Assembly: GCF_007565055.1 (NCBI RefSeq)
Contig: NC_044558.1
Location: forward strand, 128,080,235 to 128,144,234
DNA: 64,000 nt
Direction: 5' to 3'
From: Rhinopithecus roxellana
Taxonomy: Eukaryota > Chordata > Mammalia > Primates > Cercopithecidae
Of this stretch, positions 1 through 13,639 are shown in pieces. A program made the position numbers and the translations under genes. The notes under the pieces are model-generated. The model had not been told where the DNA came from. It worked only from the letters and a program-made list of their open reading frames with translations, and ran no database searches. Position 1 is the first letter of the stretch. Each line of letters opens with the position of its first letter.

Positions 1-540
1 GAAGTTCCATGCCAAACCTATATAGCTCTTTAAGCTGTCTACTTTACCACATTTGCAGCAGGACTGTTAAGTAAGTTAGTTTATTTGGAGTAGAAATTAC
101 CTCTGAATATGAACTTTGGAAGACTTCTAAAAGTGATGTAACTTCTCATTTAACCAGCAGCAGTCCATGGGGGTAAAATTTACTATACCTTGTCTTCTTA
201 AAGCTGCACATCTGTGAAAGCAAAAGGTTATAATTAAGTTTTTCTGGAATTTCATGAAATTACACATTTTAAAGTATAGTCCTGCAGGATTCCACACTAA
301 CTGAAATCAAAGACAGCCTGGTATAGTGGTGAAGGGAATGATCTTTGAAGTAATAAAAATTCCAAGTCCACCATTGAATGTACATGTGACCTTAATGAGA
401 TATTTAACCTTTGGAAGTAATGCTTTTTCCTCTAGAAAGTTAATCAGTATCTATTTTGAAAGTTTGTTCTGTGGATACAATACATTGGGAGACATTAAAT
501 TAAAAAGTATGTGGAATAAACACTCTCATTTAGATGATAG

Positions 541-600
541 CTTTCATCATTATCATTATCATCACCATCACCATCAACACCATCATCTTGCTCCCACCAC
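541..600. repeat. Imperfect (CAT)n/(CAC)n triplet tract
   Basis: Trinucleotide-rich run of cat/cac triplets about 55 bases long. It produces a His-rich stretch in a chance frame at 326-757, which has no other coding signs. The rest of 1-1940 shows no recognisable feature. Confidence 0.8.
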
Positions 601-1939
601 CACCAGCTCCACTTGTATATCATGCTATAGAAGTATGCTCAGTATGATGAGCCCAGGCCTTCTCTTCTCTGATCCTTCAGAAAATGACTACATGATGCCT
701 TTGGGCCATAGAGGATCAATTTACACGGTCACATTTGTCTCACTGTCCCTAATATAGCATTATGTAGCATTTTCTAATCTTTTTCTCCCACAAACAGCAA
801 GATATCTCAATATCATCCTACAGTAAAGGGAGATGATACTGCCTCATAATCTCTTCTACCAAAATGGTTGTTAGCAGTATCCCACCATTACACAGATTTC
901 ATTCACACTCAAGAGATGGCATCAAAACCAAGCCCCAAATGGAAATATCTTCCCTCCAAGTTTCTATAAATGCCATTGGACATACTATATATTGAGTTAT
1001 CTTTGATTACATGGGTAAAACAAATTATTTGTCTAAGTTGGAATGCCTTTTTTTCAAGTAATGTATGAGGAAGAACATAATATTATCCACAAAGTATTCC
1101 TCAGGAATTTTCAGTGGCAATACTCATTTTGACGTCCTATATCCTATATTTTATGAAACAAATTAAGACAAAGTCGTTCTTACTAAAATTGGATTTAACT
1201 TTTTAATCAACATCCTTATTAGTTGGCATCAAGCAAAATGTTAAGTAAACTTCAGCTTACCTAATTTATCTCTCTTATTTATCTAAGCCTTTCATTATGG
1301 CTAATATAGTATTTAAGTTATAAAATTAATTAAGATTAAGCTGTAAGAAAAAGTTCTGACTAAAATTAGGAGAGAAAATTAAAGCTCTGATTAAATAAAC
1401 AATTGCAGAGAAAAAAATTTAAACTCTAAGGTAAATTTGCCTTGCAATTTGTTTTTGATGTACAATTTGTGTATTAGCTGATTAGGTAACTTCAAAAATC
1501 ATCAGCTATCTACTGGTTACAATACAGGGAATATTTGGGAATCTGACCTATTAACACATAATTTAATAGGTGACACGTATTACTCTCTAAGATTGTTTGG
1601 CATCATCTACAGACTTTCATCCAAGTGAAAAAGAGTTCTACTTCATTCTGAGTTAGGTCACAAGGTCCCGTTAATTTTAGCTGTTTGTAAAGTTTCATTG
1701 AGAGACTTTTCTTTCATCCTCCTGTCTTTTTTTTAAGATCAGAGTACTTGATTTAATCTGACAAATGAGCTCAAGTTACAAATTATAATCTGGTAATATT
1801 TAGTTTCTTATACACCTGATTGAAAAGGGGTCTTTTTTTTAAAAAATGTACCACAAAACCCAATGCAAAACAACTAAGAAATATGGTGAATATTTGTATA
1901 TATACACAAAAAACTTATACCTAAAACCTATTTCTATAT

Positions 1940-2165
1940 CTTAATTTGAACTTTTAAAAAAATTGATTAATTTTTGTGGGTGCATACTAAACATATGTAT
2001 TTATGGAGTACATGAAATATTTTGATATAGGTATGTAATACGTAACAGTCACATCATGGAAAAAGGGGGTATCCATCCCCTCAAGCATTTATCCTTTGTG
2101 TTAAAAAAATTCAGTTATACTCTTTTAGTTATTTTTAAATGTACAATTATTAATTTGCACTTTTA
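1940..2165 (+). mobile_element. L1 3' end fragment (older L1MA/L1PB type)
   Basis: The sequence from tttgtgggtgcatact through a match to the 3' UTR phrase atccatcccctcaagcattt, and on to tactcttttagttattttt, is characteristic of the 3' end of mid-age primate L1 elements. It is non-coding and diverged. Subfamily is from memory. Confidence 0.7.
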
Positions 2166-3440
2166 TTATACTAATCTATGAAATGAATATTATTGGGAGA
2201 ATTGCTTAAATTTTAGCATTACCAGTCTTTAAGTTTTCTAAATATGGTTTTGGAGTAAAATATTATCTTACCTTTCCAAAACAAGGAATTTGAAAACAAG
2301 ATTAGTCTCAAGTATTGATTGAAATGTGAGTACTATTGCATATGTTAGAATTTTTATGTTATCTATTGAATATTAGATTGTCAGGAAATAGCAAAACTGA
2401 CTAAAATAGAGATGTGAACTCCTGAAATAAAGAGTACTATATAGAACTAATTAAAAACAGAGGGATGAGTAGTTTGGCAGAAGAATTAAGATAACTGGAA
2501 AACAGGAAATAAGAATTGCCTTGGTCTTACACGATGTGTAAGGACTATATCCACTACTAGCAATAAACAGAAAACAGAAACTGACTTTCAGCATTAAGCA
2601 TTCGCCAGTGGAAATGAAGTTAGACAGTTTTCATTTTAAGTGTGCTCAATTTATGGATATTCACAGAAATATAATTTGTCAGGTAGAACAATTTTCTTGT
2701 CAGTTATGGAAAAGATATTGATAATGAGAATGTTATTTATCTTCTCTTAGCCACGTGCTATTACGGGCTCAGATTGGCTTTCTCATTTTTTAAATGGAAT
2801 ATGTCCAGTTGTCAGAATACAAGATTCAGCAACCTAGAGAGGAACACAGCATTATACAAAGAAATAAAAGGATAAGTTGGAAACATGAAGTTTTTTTTTT
2901 TTTTTTAACTAAACCAGATGAGGTCCCCCAAATACAATGAGGAGATTGAGGAGTTAGCACCCTCCAATACATCACAGGTGCAGCAAATGCAATACCACTG
3001 TATTAGAAGTACATTAGAGGGGGAAAATATCAAATCTTCCCATGGTAACAAGTAGGAACTGGAATAAAGACTACTCAGATTATATATGAACCCCTCCCCA
3101 GGCAAGGAATTACAGCACAGTTTTCTAATTTTAAAGAGCTGGCTAGAGCCAAGTTACGTAAGTAGGTGTGAAACTGTGGTGCTTTGGGCGCCCAGTGACT
3201 AGGTCAGCATGGCCAAGAGCAGCATTCTAGAGCACGCAGTCCATGTGGGTCAAGAGTGCTGAAATATGATGAAATGGTGGGTTAGGTAGGAATCACTGAT
3301 ACACACCTCGTTTGCCCTGCTAAGGACCTGGGAATTCACCTGGTAGATAATAAAGAACAATCAAAGGACTTTAAGTAAAGAAGGTTTGCTACATTTAATG
3401 CCCCTGTCCTCACAGTGTTATTGAACTGTCAAGTAATGTC

Positions 3441-3483
3441 AACACACATTAAACTGAACTGCATATTCAGTTTAATGTGTGTT
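3441..3483. repeat. 18-bp perfect inverted repeat (hairpin)
   Basis: The left arm aacacacattaaactgaa (3441-3458) and right arm ttcagtttaatgtgtgtt (3466-3483) are exact reverse complements around the 7-base loop ctgcata. No transposon family is recognised around it. Confidence 0.9.
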
Positions 3484-3499
3484 TTTGTATAATTTGAAC

Positions 3500-3690
3500 A
3501 AGACTGGAAACCAGGAGACCTGAACTCAGATTCCAGCTGGTGTAGCCCCAAATGAGCTGGGTAATCTTGGAGCAGTCAAATAATCTCTTTGTGTTCATTA
3601 TGTTGAACTAGTCAAATAACATCTTTATGTTCCAGTTTTGTAAAATTTTTAAAAATAATGAATCCAGCTTGGATTACCTCTACTATCTCT
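3500..3690 (+). mobile_element. MIR-like SINE fragment
   Basis: The order gacctgaactcagattccag, a gctgggtaatcttgg segment, and later ttttgtaaaat resembles the MIR core and its 3' part in sense orientation. Strongly diverged. The intervals 2166-3440 and 3690-7838 otherwise show only AT-rich intron with short T tracts and a CA-rich patch at 4421-4443. Confidence 0.5.
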
Positions 3691-6600
3691 TCTTCCTTTA
3701 TTTTGTGGTTGTGTTCTGTGACACACAAATGGAATTTAACACATTCAGGAAATGTACAGTCATTTTATTTACCAAACATGGGGCGGGCCAGGGGGAGAAG
3801 CATTTGTTTTCTTGTATAATTCAGAGAAAAGTGTTGAAAATATAAAGACAATTGAAGTAGTAGTTTTCAAAAGATGGGAAGAAAGTAGAGGTGTGAATTC
3901 AGAAACAAACTAGTAACAAATGTAGGTTTTGAAATATTTACCAGAGTGGGAGAGGGGCAGTCCTATGAGAATTCCACTCATTTTGTTACATGTTCCAGGG
4001 AGAAACTGGATAGGTTAGGGTCAATGGAGTCAGAAGAAATTCTTAAAGATTCCTTGTGCATTAGGTTACACTATTCCAAGAGAGTACAAGGCAGGAGTTA
4101 GTCTAATATGCTCCCCAGAGAAAGCTTCATAAATAAGCTATATTCTTTATGATCTTTATTTTCAATTCAAGGACCGTGTCAGGATAGACAAGGTGGTACT
4201 GCAGTATTAAACAGACCCCGGTTCCCAAAACAGTGAGGTTGATTCGTTGCTCCATGCTGGGTAGGGCTCTGTTCTGTATCGCCCTTACTCTGAGACAGAG
4301 ATGATAGAGCAGCCACCGCCTAAGACATTATTAATCACAGTGGCAGAAGAAAGGAGAATTCTCTTGGGTATGGCTTTGGCAGTTAAGTGTCACATTCTGA
4401 AGTAATACAACTAATACATGTACATACACACACATACACACACGTGTAGTACTCACTAACGCACAGGTGGAAAATAGGATCATCACAGTAAGCACTGTCA
4501 TTTGAAAGAAGAAAAGAACTCACACCATCACTAACCTGAAGCAATACCAAAATCTTACTGGGAGGCTATTTTAAAGTCCCTTATCCTAGGGCTAGATATA
4601 TTTTTAAATTATTATTATTAGATCTGGTTCTGCTTCCTGGGAGAAGGCCTCTGTCTATCATTCTCTGATCCCCTGGTCCCACTCTCCCTGGTCTCCCTGA
4701 TCTGATTATCTTCTATGATCACCTATAAAGTGAGTATTGGAAAGGATGCCGCCCTGGGGGCTTTACAGTTTCATTTAATCACTTCCTATATGTAAGTCTT
4801 TAGGAGTTTAATAGTGGTGTTAGGTACTGTATGGTGTTCTTTTCATAGTATAATACTCTCAAAAACATAGCTCCTTTTAAAATTAATTCAGTGCAGTTTT
4901 GTGTGCTAATAACTGCATCAGTTTTTTTTTTTTTTTCCCTGGATGTACTTTTAAGATTTGCTGTATTTCTGTGTCCTTAAACATTGTGCTTCTCACTCCC
5001 AATTTAGGTGATGATAATTTCAGGCTGTCAGGCTTTGCTGGGAAAACCTAGAAGATTTTCCATGAGAAGAGAATTTTTAGTCTGTTTTCCTTGAGTTATT
5101 TTATCCAACTGAAAAGATACATTGAGTACTACAACCTTAATTTGATTTTGCTCTTAAACACTTTAATCCATTCAGAGGATTTGTAACAGGTGTGGTGACC
5201 ACCTCTTGTTTAACCCTTACTGAGGCTGAGTTAAAATATGCATTTTTAGCTCAGTGCCCTTCTCAGTTAGTTCTTCTTCTATTTAAGAAGGGAAAGCAGT
5301 TGCCTTTTCCCTGTTCTTGGACCTTTCTATTCCCTTTTTTTCATCCTTGCAAACCAATCTAGTCTTTTCTGAGCTAATTTGTCTCTTATACCTTGTCAAA
5401 TACAGCTCACAGTAACCAACAAGTGATACTTACATCCTGCTGTCCATTCTCTCTGGTAGAGCTACAAGTCCATTAGGTCCTTCATTTACCTTCGAAATAT
5501 TGCAGACAGCGGTGTTACCATATGCTCCTTCTCTGTGTCACATAAACCACCTCTTTCCAGCCACTAATGCCAGGTTCCTCAGTACTAGCTCTCAGGCCCC
5601 TCCCCCATTACCTCATGTAGTTGGGATACTTTACAGCAACAGCCCACTCTGGGTACCAGTTCTGAATATCTTTCTACTCCACAATCAGCAGTATATGCAA
5701 TGATTCAGAGGTGCACCTTAGGTAATGCTTTGGTAAAAATGAAAAGTTCTTAGGCTCAATCAAAGGGATTGAGAAAAGTCTAAGAGACTGCAGAGAAAAC
5801 AATTGAAGAGCCATGTGTTACAGAAATTGGAGTGGGAATGAACTCTCACAGAAAGAAAAGTACCAACTGAAAGGCTGGTCCAGATTTGATTAATTCACAA
5901 AGAAAATTACAAACACTTTAGGAAAACAGCCTGGTATTTGGGATGTACAAATGAGACCGTACACGTTAGATCAAAATCTGATAAATATAAAAACAAATAT
6001 AAACATAAACTATAATCAATTAAAATTGTATAGTTAGCATCAGAGAAGTATCTATTTAATTAAATTAAATTCACCTTTGCCCATGATAGATTAACCATGT
6101 AACAAGCCACCTCTTAGGAGATTCGGTGGCAGTTAAAATAGTCTCATGCCTTGGGGGTAGAGAATTGTGAGGAGGGAAGAAAGATTCGCTGGGTAATTCC
6201 TGTAGGGTTCAAAAGACATGGCTCCTTACCGCAAAACTTACAACTTGGATTAAAAAATAATAAGGCACACAAAAGTTAGGAAGACATTTTAATGGTCTAC
6301 TATTGACTACAGTAGATGGAAGTTGAAGAGGAGAAAAATCTGTATAGACTGAAGCCTTCAGGGATGATTTCATATAAACTGGTGGCTTTAAAGGATACAG
6401 AAAACTTGTTTGGGGTGGAAGAGAAGAAAAGGCTACTTCAAAATTCAAGTCATAACCACACTGGTAATATTAAAAATATTCTCGGGTCCAAAAGCATTTA
6501 GTCAAATTAGGACTGTGATCATAGCAATCAATGAACTAGTGTGCATTTTGACAAGCAAAGTCTTTCTGATTCTTTTCTGTTTCTCCTTCTATTGATCATG

Positions 6601-7837
6601 GGGCTAGGAAAATTGCTACAAATTATATTTTGCTATTTATTTTTTGTGACATCAAGAGCAATAATGTGTGCTAAGTCGGAGGAATAAATGTGCAGCCTAG
6701 TATTAAAGTAATGCTCCTTCGCCCCCTCTGCACACTCGCATGTTGCTTTCCTAACACGCAAATATGCAAACGTTTCCTAAAAGTGACAGCTAATGGTATA
6801 AATTAACCTCTTGAATCTGGCATTTTCAAAACTACTGTAGCACAAAAAAGATAGTGGTGAAATATGAATAGTAAATGGAAGAATGACATGTCCTCTGCCT
6901 GCTTTCAGAAGCAAATGGAGGGTTTCACTATCAAGAAAATTATAGGCTCTAGCTTTGTTTAATTACTGAGATTTTCAAACAACCTTTCTTACAATGAACT
7001 AATTTGGTTTTGAGGGAAAAAATAGCAGAAGACAGTTCTTTCTAAATTTTGTTTTAAAATTATGAAAAGCACTCAGAACATTGGACTTAATCATTAACAG
7101 AATAAAGGCAAACTAGAAATGGTTTATATAGTTTAATAGGAGAAATGTATTAAATTTAACTAGAATAGCGAGTAAAAACTTAATGCCAAACAGAATGCTT
7201 TTTACCCCAAATTCTCAGACTTTCATGGCTTTGAGGTAAAATAATGGATTTTGGTTTTGGTTTTGTTTTGTTTTGCTAAAGGGTCATGAAGCAGCACATA
7301 ACTAAGTAATATTGATACAGGTTGTTGTATGAGAAAGTTGTAAGGAACTAAGACAGAACATGCTTCATGGTTTAGAACCAAATGTCTACTACTACCTCAC
7401 CAATTACTTTTTTTTCTTATGTTAGAATTCGTTGTAAAGCCAGTTGAATACATCCAATAGATGTATTTGCAACATTATAGACTTTGCAATTTTTTCTTTG
7501 TTTGAAATTGAGCATGTGGTATGTACATGTACATAGATTTCTAAATGTAATCTATGTAAACTGTGGAACACCAGAATTATAAAATTGGGCACAACTTTGT
7601 TGACTACCAGGATAATGAAAAGAAACTACTTTCAAAGATTTAATTCTACATTCTAAAATATGTATTGTGTTATTTAGTTGTTTTTTTTTTTTTTTTAATT
7701 TTCCAAACTCCTAGCAAGTTTCTGCATTCTGATTCAGATTCTTCTAAAAAGCACTTAAAAGAAAAAGACATTTGCCTCCAAATTAAGACCTAAGGAAATA
7801 TCCTTTTGTGGTTAGTCACTTTAAAAATGAATATGAA

Positions 7838-8012
7838 ATTATTATTATTATTATTATTATTGAGACAGGGTCTCACTCTGTCACCCTGGCTGGAGTGCAG
7901 TGGCAAGATCTTGGCTCACTGCAACCTCTCCCTCCAGGGTTCAAGTGATTCTCCCACTTCAATCTCCCGAGTAGCTGGGAATACAGACATGCACCACCAT
8001 GCCTGGCTATTT
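7838..8012 (-). mobile_element. Alu, first segment (split by L1)
   Basis: An antisense Alu preceded by an ATT triplet tail (7838-7861). The body runs gagacagggtctcactctgt to the middle at gcctggctattt, where the L1 at 8013-10080 interrupts it. The remainder resumes at 10095. Confidence 0.92.
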
Positions 8013-10080
8013 AAAAAAAAGTTTTTTTTTATTATACTTTAAGTTCTAGGGTACATGTGAACAGCATGCAGGTTTCTTACATATGTATACATGTGCCATG
8101 TTGGTGTGCTGCACCATTAACTCGTCATTTACATTAGGTATATCTCCTGATGCTATCCCTCCCCACTTCCCCCACCGCATGACAGGCCCTGATGTGTGAT
8201 GTTCCCCACCCTGTGTCCAAGTGTTCTCATTGTTCAATTCCCACCTATGAGTGGGAACATGCGGTGTTTGGTTTTCTGTCCTCACGATAGTTTACTCAGA
8301 ATGATGGTTTCCAGCTTCATCCATGTGCCTGCAAAGGACATGAACTCATCCTTTTTTATGCCTGCATAGTATTCCATGGTGTATATGTGCCACATTTTCT
8401 GAATCCAGTCTATCATTGATGGACATTTGGGTTGGTTCCAAGTCTTTGCTATTGTGAATAGTGCCACAGTAAACATACTTGTGCATGTATGTTTATAGCA
8501 GCATAATTTATAATCCTTTGGGTATATACCCAGCAATGGGATGGCTGGGTCAAATGGTGTTTCTAGTTCTAGATCCTTGAGGAATTGCCACACTGTCTTC
8601 CACAATGGTTGAACTAGTTTACAGTCCCACCAACAGTGTAAAAGTGTTCCTGTTTCTCCTCATGCTCTCCAGCACCTGTTGTTTCCTGACTTTTTAATGA
8701 TCACCATTATAACTGGTATGAGATGGTATCTCATTGTGGTTTTGATTTGCATTTCTCTGATGGCCAGTGATGATGAACATTTTTTCATCTGTCTATTGGC
8801 TGCATAAATGTCTTCTTTTGAGAATTGTCTGTTCATATCCTTTGCCCACTTTTTGATGGGGTTGTTTGATTTTTTTCTTGTAAATTTGTTTAAGTTCTTT
8901 GTAGATTCTGGATATTAGCCCTTTGTCAGATACGTAGATTGCAAAACATTTCTTGCATTCTGTAGGTTGCCTCTTCATTCTGATGGTAGTTTCTTTTGCT
9001 GTGCAGAAGCTCTTTAGTTTAGATCCCATTTCTCAATTTTGGCTTTTGTTGCTGTTGCTTTTGGTGTGTTAGACATGAACTCTTTGCCCATGCCTATGTC
9101 CTGAATGGTACTGCCTAGGTTTTCTTCTAGGGTTTCTATGGTTTTAGGTCTGCCATTTAAGTCTTTAATCCATCTTGAATTAATTTGTGTATAAGGCGTA
9201 AGGAAGGGATCCAGTTTCAGCTTTCTACATATGGCTAGCCAGTTTTCCCAGCACCATTTATTAAATAGGGAATCCTTTCCCCATTGCTTGTTTTTGCCAC
9301 GTTTGTCAAAGATCAGATGGTTGTAGATATGCGGTGTTATTTCTGTGACCTCTGTTCTGTTCCATTGGTCTATATATCTGTTTTGGTAGCAGTACCATGC
9401 TGTTTTGGTTACTGTAGCCTTGTAGTATAGTTTGAATTCAGGTAGTGTGATGCCTCCAGCTTTGTTCTTTACTTAGGATTGTCTTGGCAATGCAGGCTCT
9501 TTTTTGGTTCCACATGAACTTTAAAGTAGTTTTTTCCAATTCTATGAAGAAAGTCATTGGTAGCTTGATGGGGATAGCACTGACTCTATAAATTACCTTG
9601 GGCAGTACGGCCATTTTCACGATATTGATTCTTCCTATCCGTGAGCATGAAATGTTCTTCCATTTGTTTGTGTCCTCTTTTATTTCATTGAGCAGTGGTT
9701 TGTAATTCTCCTTGAAGAGGTCCTTCATATCCCTTGTAAGTTGAATTCCTAGGTATTTTATTCTCTTTGAAGCAACTGTGAATGGGAGCTCACTCATGAT
9801 TTGGCTCTCTGTTTGTCTGTTATTGAATAGGAATGCTTGTGATTTTTGCACATTGATTTTGTATCCTGAGACTTTGCTAAAGTTTCTTATCAGCTTAAGG
9901 GGATTTTGGGCTGAGACAATGGGGTTTTCTAAATGTACAATCATGTCATCTGCAAACAGTTTGACTTCCTCTTTTCCTAATTGAATACCCTTTATTTCTT
10001 TCTCCTGCCTGATTGTCCTGGCCAGAACTTCCAACACCATGTTGAATAGGAGTGGTGAGAGAGGGCATCCCTGTCTGGTG
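8013..10080 (-). mobile_element. 5'-truncated L1PA-type element with broken ORF2
   Basis: An antisense L1 starts at its tail near 8021 (poly-T, then attatactttaagttctagg) and runs back through the 3' UTR into the C-terminal half of ORF2. The reverse-transcriptase FADD motif is visible in the minus frame at about 9438-10040. Several other minus-strand pieces (8282-8605, 8793-9029) are ORF2 fragments in different frames, so the copy is dead. A 14-bp duplication, atgcctggctattt, flanks it at 7999-8012 and 10081-10094. This shows insertion into the pre-existing Alu. Confidence 0.93.
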
Positions 10081-10094
10081 ATGCCTGGCTATTT

Positions 10095-10209
10095 TTTTTA
10101 CTTTTTAAATTTTTTTGTAGAGATGGAGTTTCACCTTGGTCAGGCTGGTCTCAAACTCCTGACCTCAAGTAGTCCACCCGCCTCAGCCTTCCAAGTTTCT
10201 GGGAGGCTA
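10095..10209 (-). mobile_element. Alu, second segment (split by L1)
   Basis: Continues the antisense Alu of 7838-8012 from the A-rich middle through gtagagatggagtttcacc and ctgacctcaagtagtcc to the diverged 5' end of the element. The 10210-11265 interval beyond it holds no recognised feature. Confidence 0.88.
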
Positions 10210-11265
10210 CAAAATTATTTTGATGGAAATAACACATGCTGAGTTATTAATAATTATAGTTTAAAAATTACAGGATATTATAATAAAATCATAGTGATAA
10301 AATATATATGCTTATATAGTAAATAATTAAACTTAGAATGGTTTGTCACCATGGATCCATGTTACAACCTAGACTCTGAAACAATATTTATTGCAACTAC
10401 AGATATTGATATTCATAGGAATATGTTTTGAGATCATAGACTTTTTATTTTTGTGTTTGGTTTTGTCTATTTGTAAATGGAAACATTTATTTTTAATGTG
10501 ATTCTTGATTGCACTCAAAAACAAGTGCACTGGTAGTGTGAATTTATGATGGAGTACAGAGGTGACAGAATAAAGGGCAATGCATTTAGAAACAGCATTC
10601 TCCCACAATCCCACAATCTTAATACGTAGAAGGTAAAAAAGCTAATTTTAGAAATCACTGAAACTTAACTGTTCTTGAAAAACTACCCCTTAAATGAACT
10701 CTTGAATTCCAAGGAACAATTTAAAAATTACAGACTGATCCCCTTATCCTTCACTTTTTTCCTTCCCCCACTTGTCAGATATCTGGCTTTCACTTATAAC
10801 TTGTCCAAATTCTACTCAGTTCAGTCAAGCCCCTGCCCAGAAACCTGGTTAGCTGCTTTGTTTTCTCTCAGAACTCAGGTTCTGAAATACTCCCCTCTAC
10901 CTTGCCTTGTTCATAGAGTGAGTTTTTGAATATAAATAAAAAACTACACATTGGGTACAGTATGCACTTCTCTGGTGATGGGTGCACCAAAATCTAATAA
11001 AAAAATCAGTTTTGTTTTAAAAACTTTATTTTTAAAATCATTTTAAATCTCTCACAATTTCTGTAGTTTCAGTGAATAAAGAGTTTGGAATTAGGGGGTC
11101 ATGAAGTTTAACTACATAATTTTCCCAGTGATTTCTAGACTGCCCTCAAGGAGTTGTTTTATTTGCCCTATCTTAATTCCTATTGGCGATTTCATTAGGA
11201 ATGAGAGGGTTTTGATAAGAATAGCTTCAAACTGGATTTCAATTATGAGATGGTACTTTGTAGAA

Positions 11266-11503
11266 GCTAATGGTTAAGAGCACAACAGTCTGTAGAGTTG
11301 CAGACTGCCTGGGATTACATCCAAGCCCCATCACTTACTAGATGGGAGACCATGGGCAAGTTACTTAAACTCTGTGAGCTAATCTGTAAAATACCTATAA
11401 TATTAGTCCCACTTTTCTGGATCATAAGAGGACCAATGAAATAATCTATAGAAAGGGCATAGACTGGTCCTTGGCATAAGATAAACCCTCAACAAATATT
11501 CAT
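11266..11503 (+). mobile_element. MIR SINE, nearly full length
   Basis: Clear MIR order: ggttaagagcaca, gactgcctgggattacatcc, cacttactagatggga, gggcaagttacttaaactct, atctgtaaaat, and a terminal caacaaatattc. Sense orientation. The following 11504-13274 has nothing recognisable. Confidence 0.85.
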
Positions 11504-13274
11504 TTTTATTTAATTTACTGTTACTAATTGGCTTTTTTCATAGATCAATGAAAATTATTTTAAGTAACTAATGTACCTACTTTCATTTTTATAGTCTAGA
11601 AATAGTAGGAAAAAAATCACAAATGATGGGAAATGTGTATTAATTCTATCATAGAACTGGAAAACTGTTCCATTTCTATGAAAATTGGGAAGTACAAAGA
11701 GTTTGACTGATGAGGACAGAACTAATGCTGATTGGTGAAGGTAGGTCTTGGCTCAGGTTTAGAGAGAGCCATCTAATGACCACCACCTTCAAGTTGTAGA
11801 TGCACCTACTGTGTGAAAGGTGAATTCCTTGTTGCTTTCAATAAAGGAGAATGCAGAGAAAGACTGGTCGTGCTCTTCAGCAATGTGGGACACCTAGGAA
11901 GTGTCTCTTGTCAAAGACACAATCCTTGATTTTGGAGGTCCGGAAATTCATTTTGTGAGGTAACCTAGAAAATTAAAGTCTGAAATATTAGCTCATTAGA
12001 GAGTTACAAAGGAGTGAGATGAAACTTTGTCAACTCAAAAAAACATGATAGGTTTGTCAGAAAATTACAGATTGTGATCAATTGCCCAGGGCATTCCAAC
12101 AAGCAGTACATGACACCACTCAGAATCTCAAACTGTTGATCAGAGAGATGTAGAACGTTAAATGAATGTTATGCTCTGTAAGTCTCATATCTCTAGAATG
12201 TTTCTATTTATAAAGTTTAGTAGCATTTTCCCCCAATATCAGAACCTCCTTTTTACCAGGACAGAATTTATACACATTGATTTTTCCTTGGGGGTTGGCA
12301 ACCTGTATTTTTAATGTAATGCAGAGTGCCAGAGTATTGATTAAAATATTTTATTTGTAAAAAAATTGACTATAAGACTGCTGAATAACTTCTATTGTCC
12401 CTTTATTACATTACAATCCTTTGGAATAACTCAGAAGACTATGGCTATGAATTTGAGATATTTTATTTTGACCCAAACTCAGGTTCATTCTTGGGCAAGA
12501 TAAGGCCTGTTCTGTAAAAAGTATCCATCTCAAGTGTGCCGTTAATATTCAGAATGTCTTCCTTTTCTGGCAAATTTCATTTTTTTATGTCCTTGCTTTC
12601 CTTGCCCTAAAAGCATGCTACCTGTTTTCTGGTCAGTTTTACTCTCTGTTCCCTTGATTTTGCTGTTATTATAAGAAAAATAAGTTTCACTTAAAGGTAG
12701 TTATGATTAGGCAAGGCACTCAGAACATTTTTCACTTCTTTGTTTCATTTGATACACTGTAGAAAATATGTTAGACCTTTTTGCTCATTAATAAAAGCTT
12801 AAAAGTACAAATCTAATAGTACCTCAATCTTGTTCTTTCTCTAGTTGCTAATTTGACATTTTGACATTTTCCTCTGCCCAATTATGTCAGAGAATTTCTC
12901 ATTCTGTATCCCTAAGCCACACACAGCTCATAAAAAACAGTAGTTACCAAGTGACAGGTGTTTTTGGAAAACTTGCTTAGTTTATACGTTCAGAGAAGAC
13001 ATTGCCTCTAAATCAGCAGCTACTAATGACCTTTTGTTCCAGGGAGTTGTTAGAGATCCAGATGAAGTCCTGTAATTGAAACATAACTTAGCCCAGAGTT
13101 GGTATTTTCCAAACATACTTTGTTGAGTTTTTGTCTCTGCCCTAAGCATTTATTCTTGGAATTTTCAAGATTCACCCAGTTTCAACAATAGGTTATTCAT
13201 TTTCTTGCCTTCTCTTCCCATTCTCATGTTCTGCTTTAACCAAAACAACATAAGTTATTGAATATCATATAATG

Positions 13275-13495
13275 CTACAGTGTCAACAGGCCTGCGTTTC
13301 ATTCTGTCCTCACCATTTGCCAACGGAGTGACATTTAGTAAGTAACAAAACCTCTGTGAATCTGAATCTCCATATGTAGATGGTAATAACAATCCCACTT
13401 ATCAAGCTTTTGTTCATTATTAAATGAGATAATGTGTGAAAATGTCTAGCATGCTACTAGACAAATGGCGTATGTTCAATAAATCCTCTTTGTTC
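13275..13495 (+). mobile_element. MIR SINE
   Basis: Diverged sense MIR. Segments matching the consensus include aaaacctctgtgaatctgaat, attaaatgagataatgtgtg and a terminal ttcaataaatcct. It is followed closely by an antisense L2. Confidence 0.7.
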
Positions 13496-13639
13496 TCCTT
13501 CAGCCTTAAGTTATCTTTTAAGTACTATTTTTTTTTCTTTCTCTAGTAATGATATTTCAGTTTTGACTTTGGCGCATACCTTTTCCTTTCTATGTCTTCA
13601 CTGTGCGTGCCTTGCCTTTTCCTCTTTCCTTTCTTCCAC

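Noticed and set aside
326..757. 143-codon plus-strand frame with a His-rich run
   Set aside because: The His run comes from the CAT/CAC triplet tract. There is no family similarity, no promoter context, and it lies inside the PDE3A intron.
9438..10040. 200-codon minus-strand frame
   Set aside because: It is a fragment of L1 ORF2 in a 5'-truncated element with frame breaks, not a host gene.
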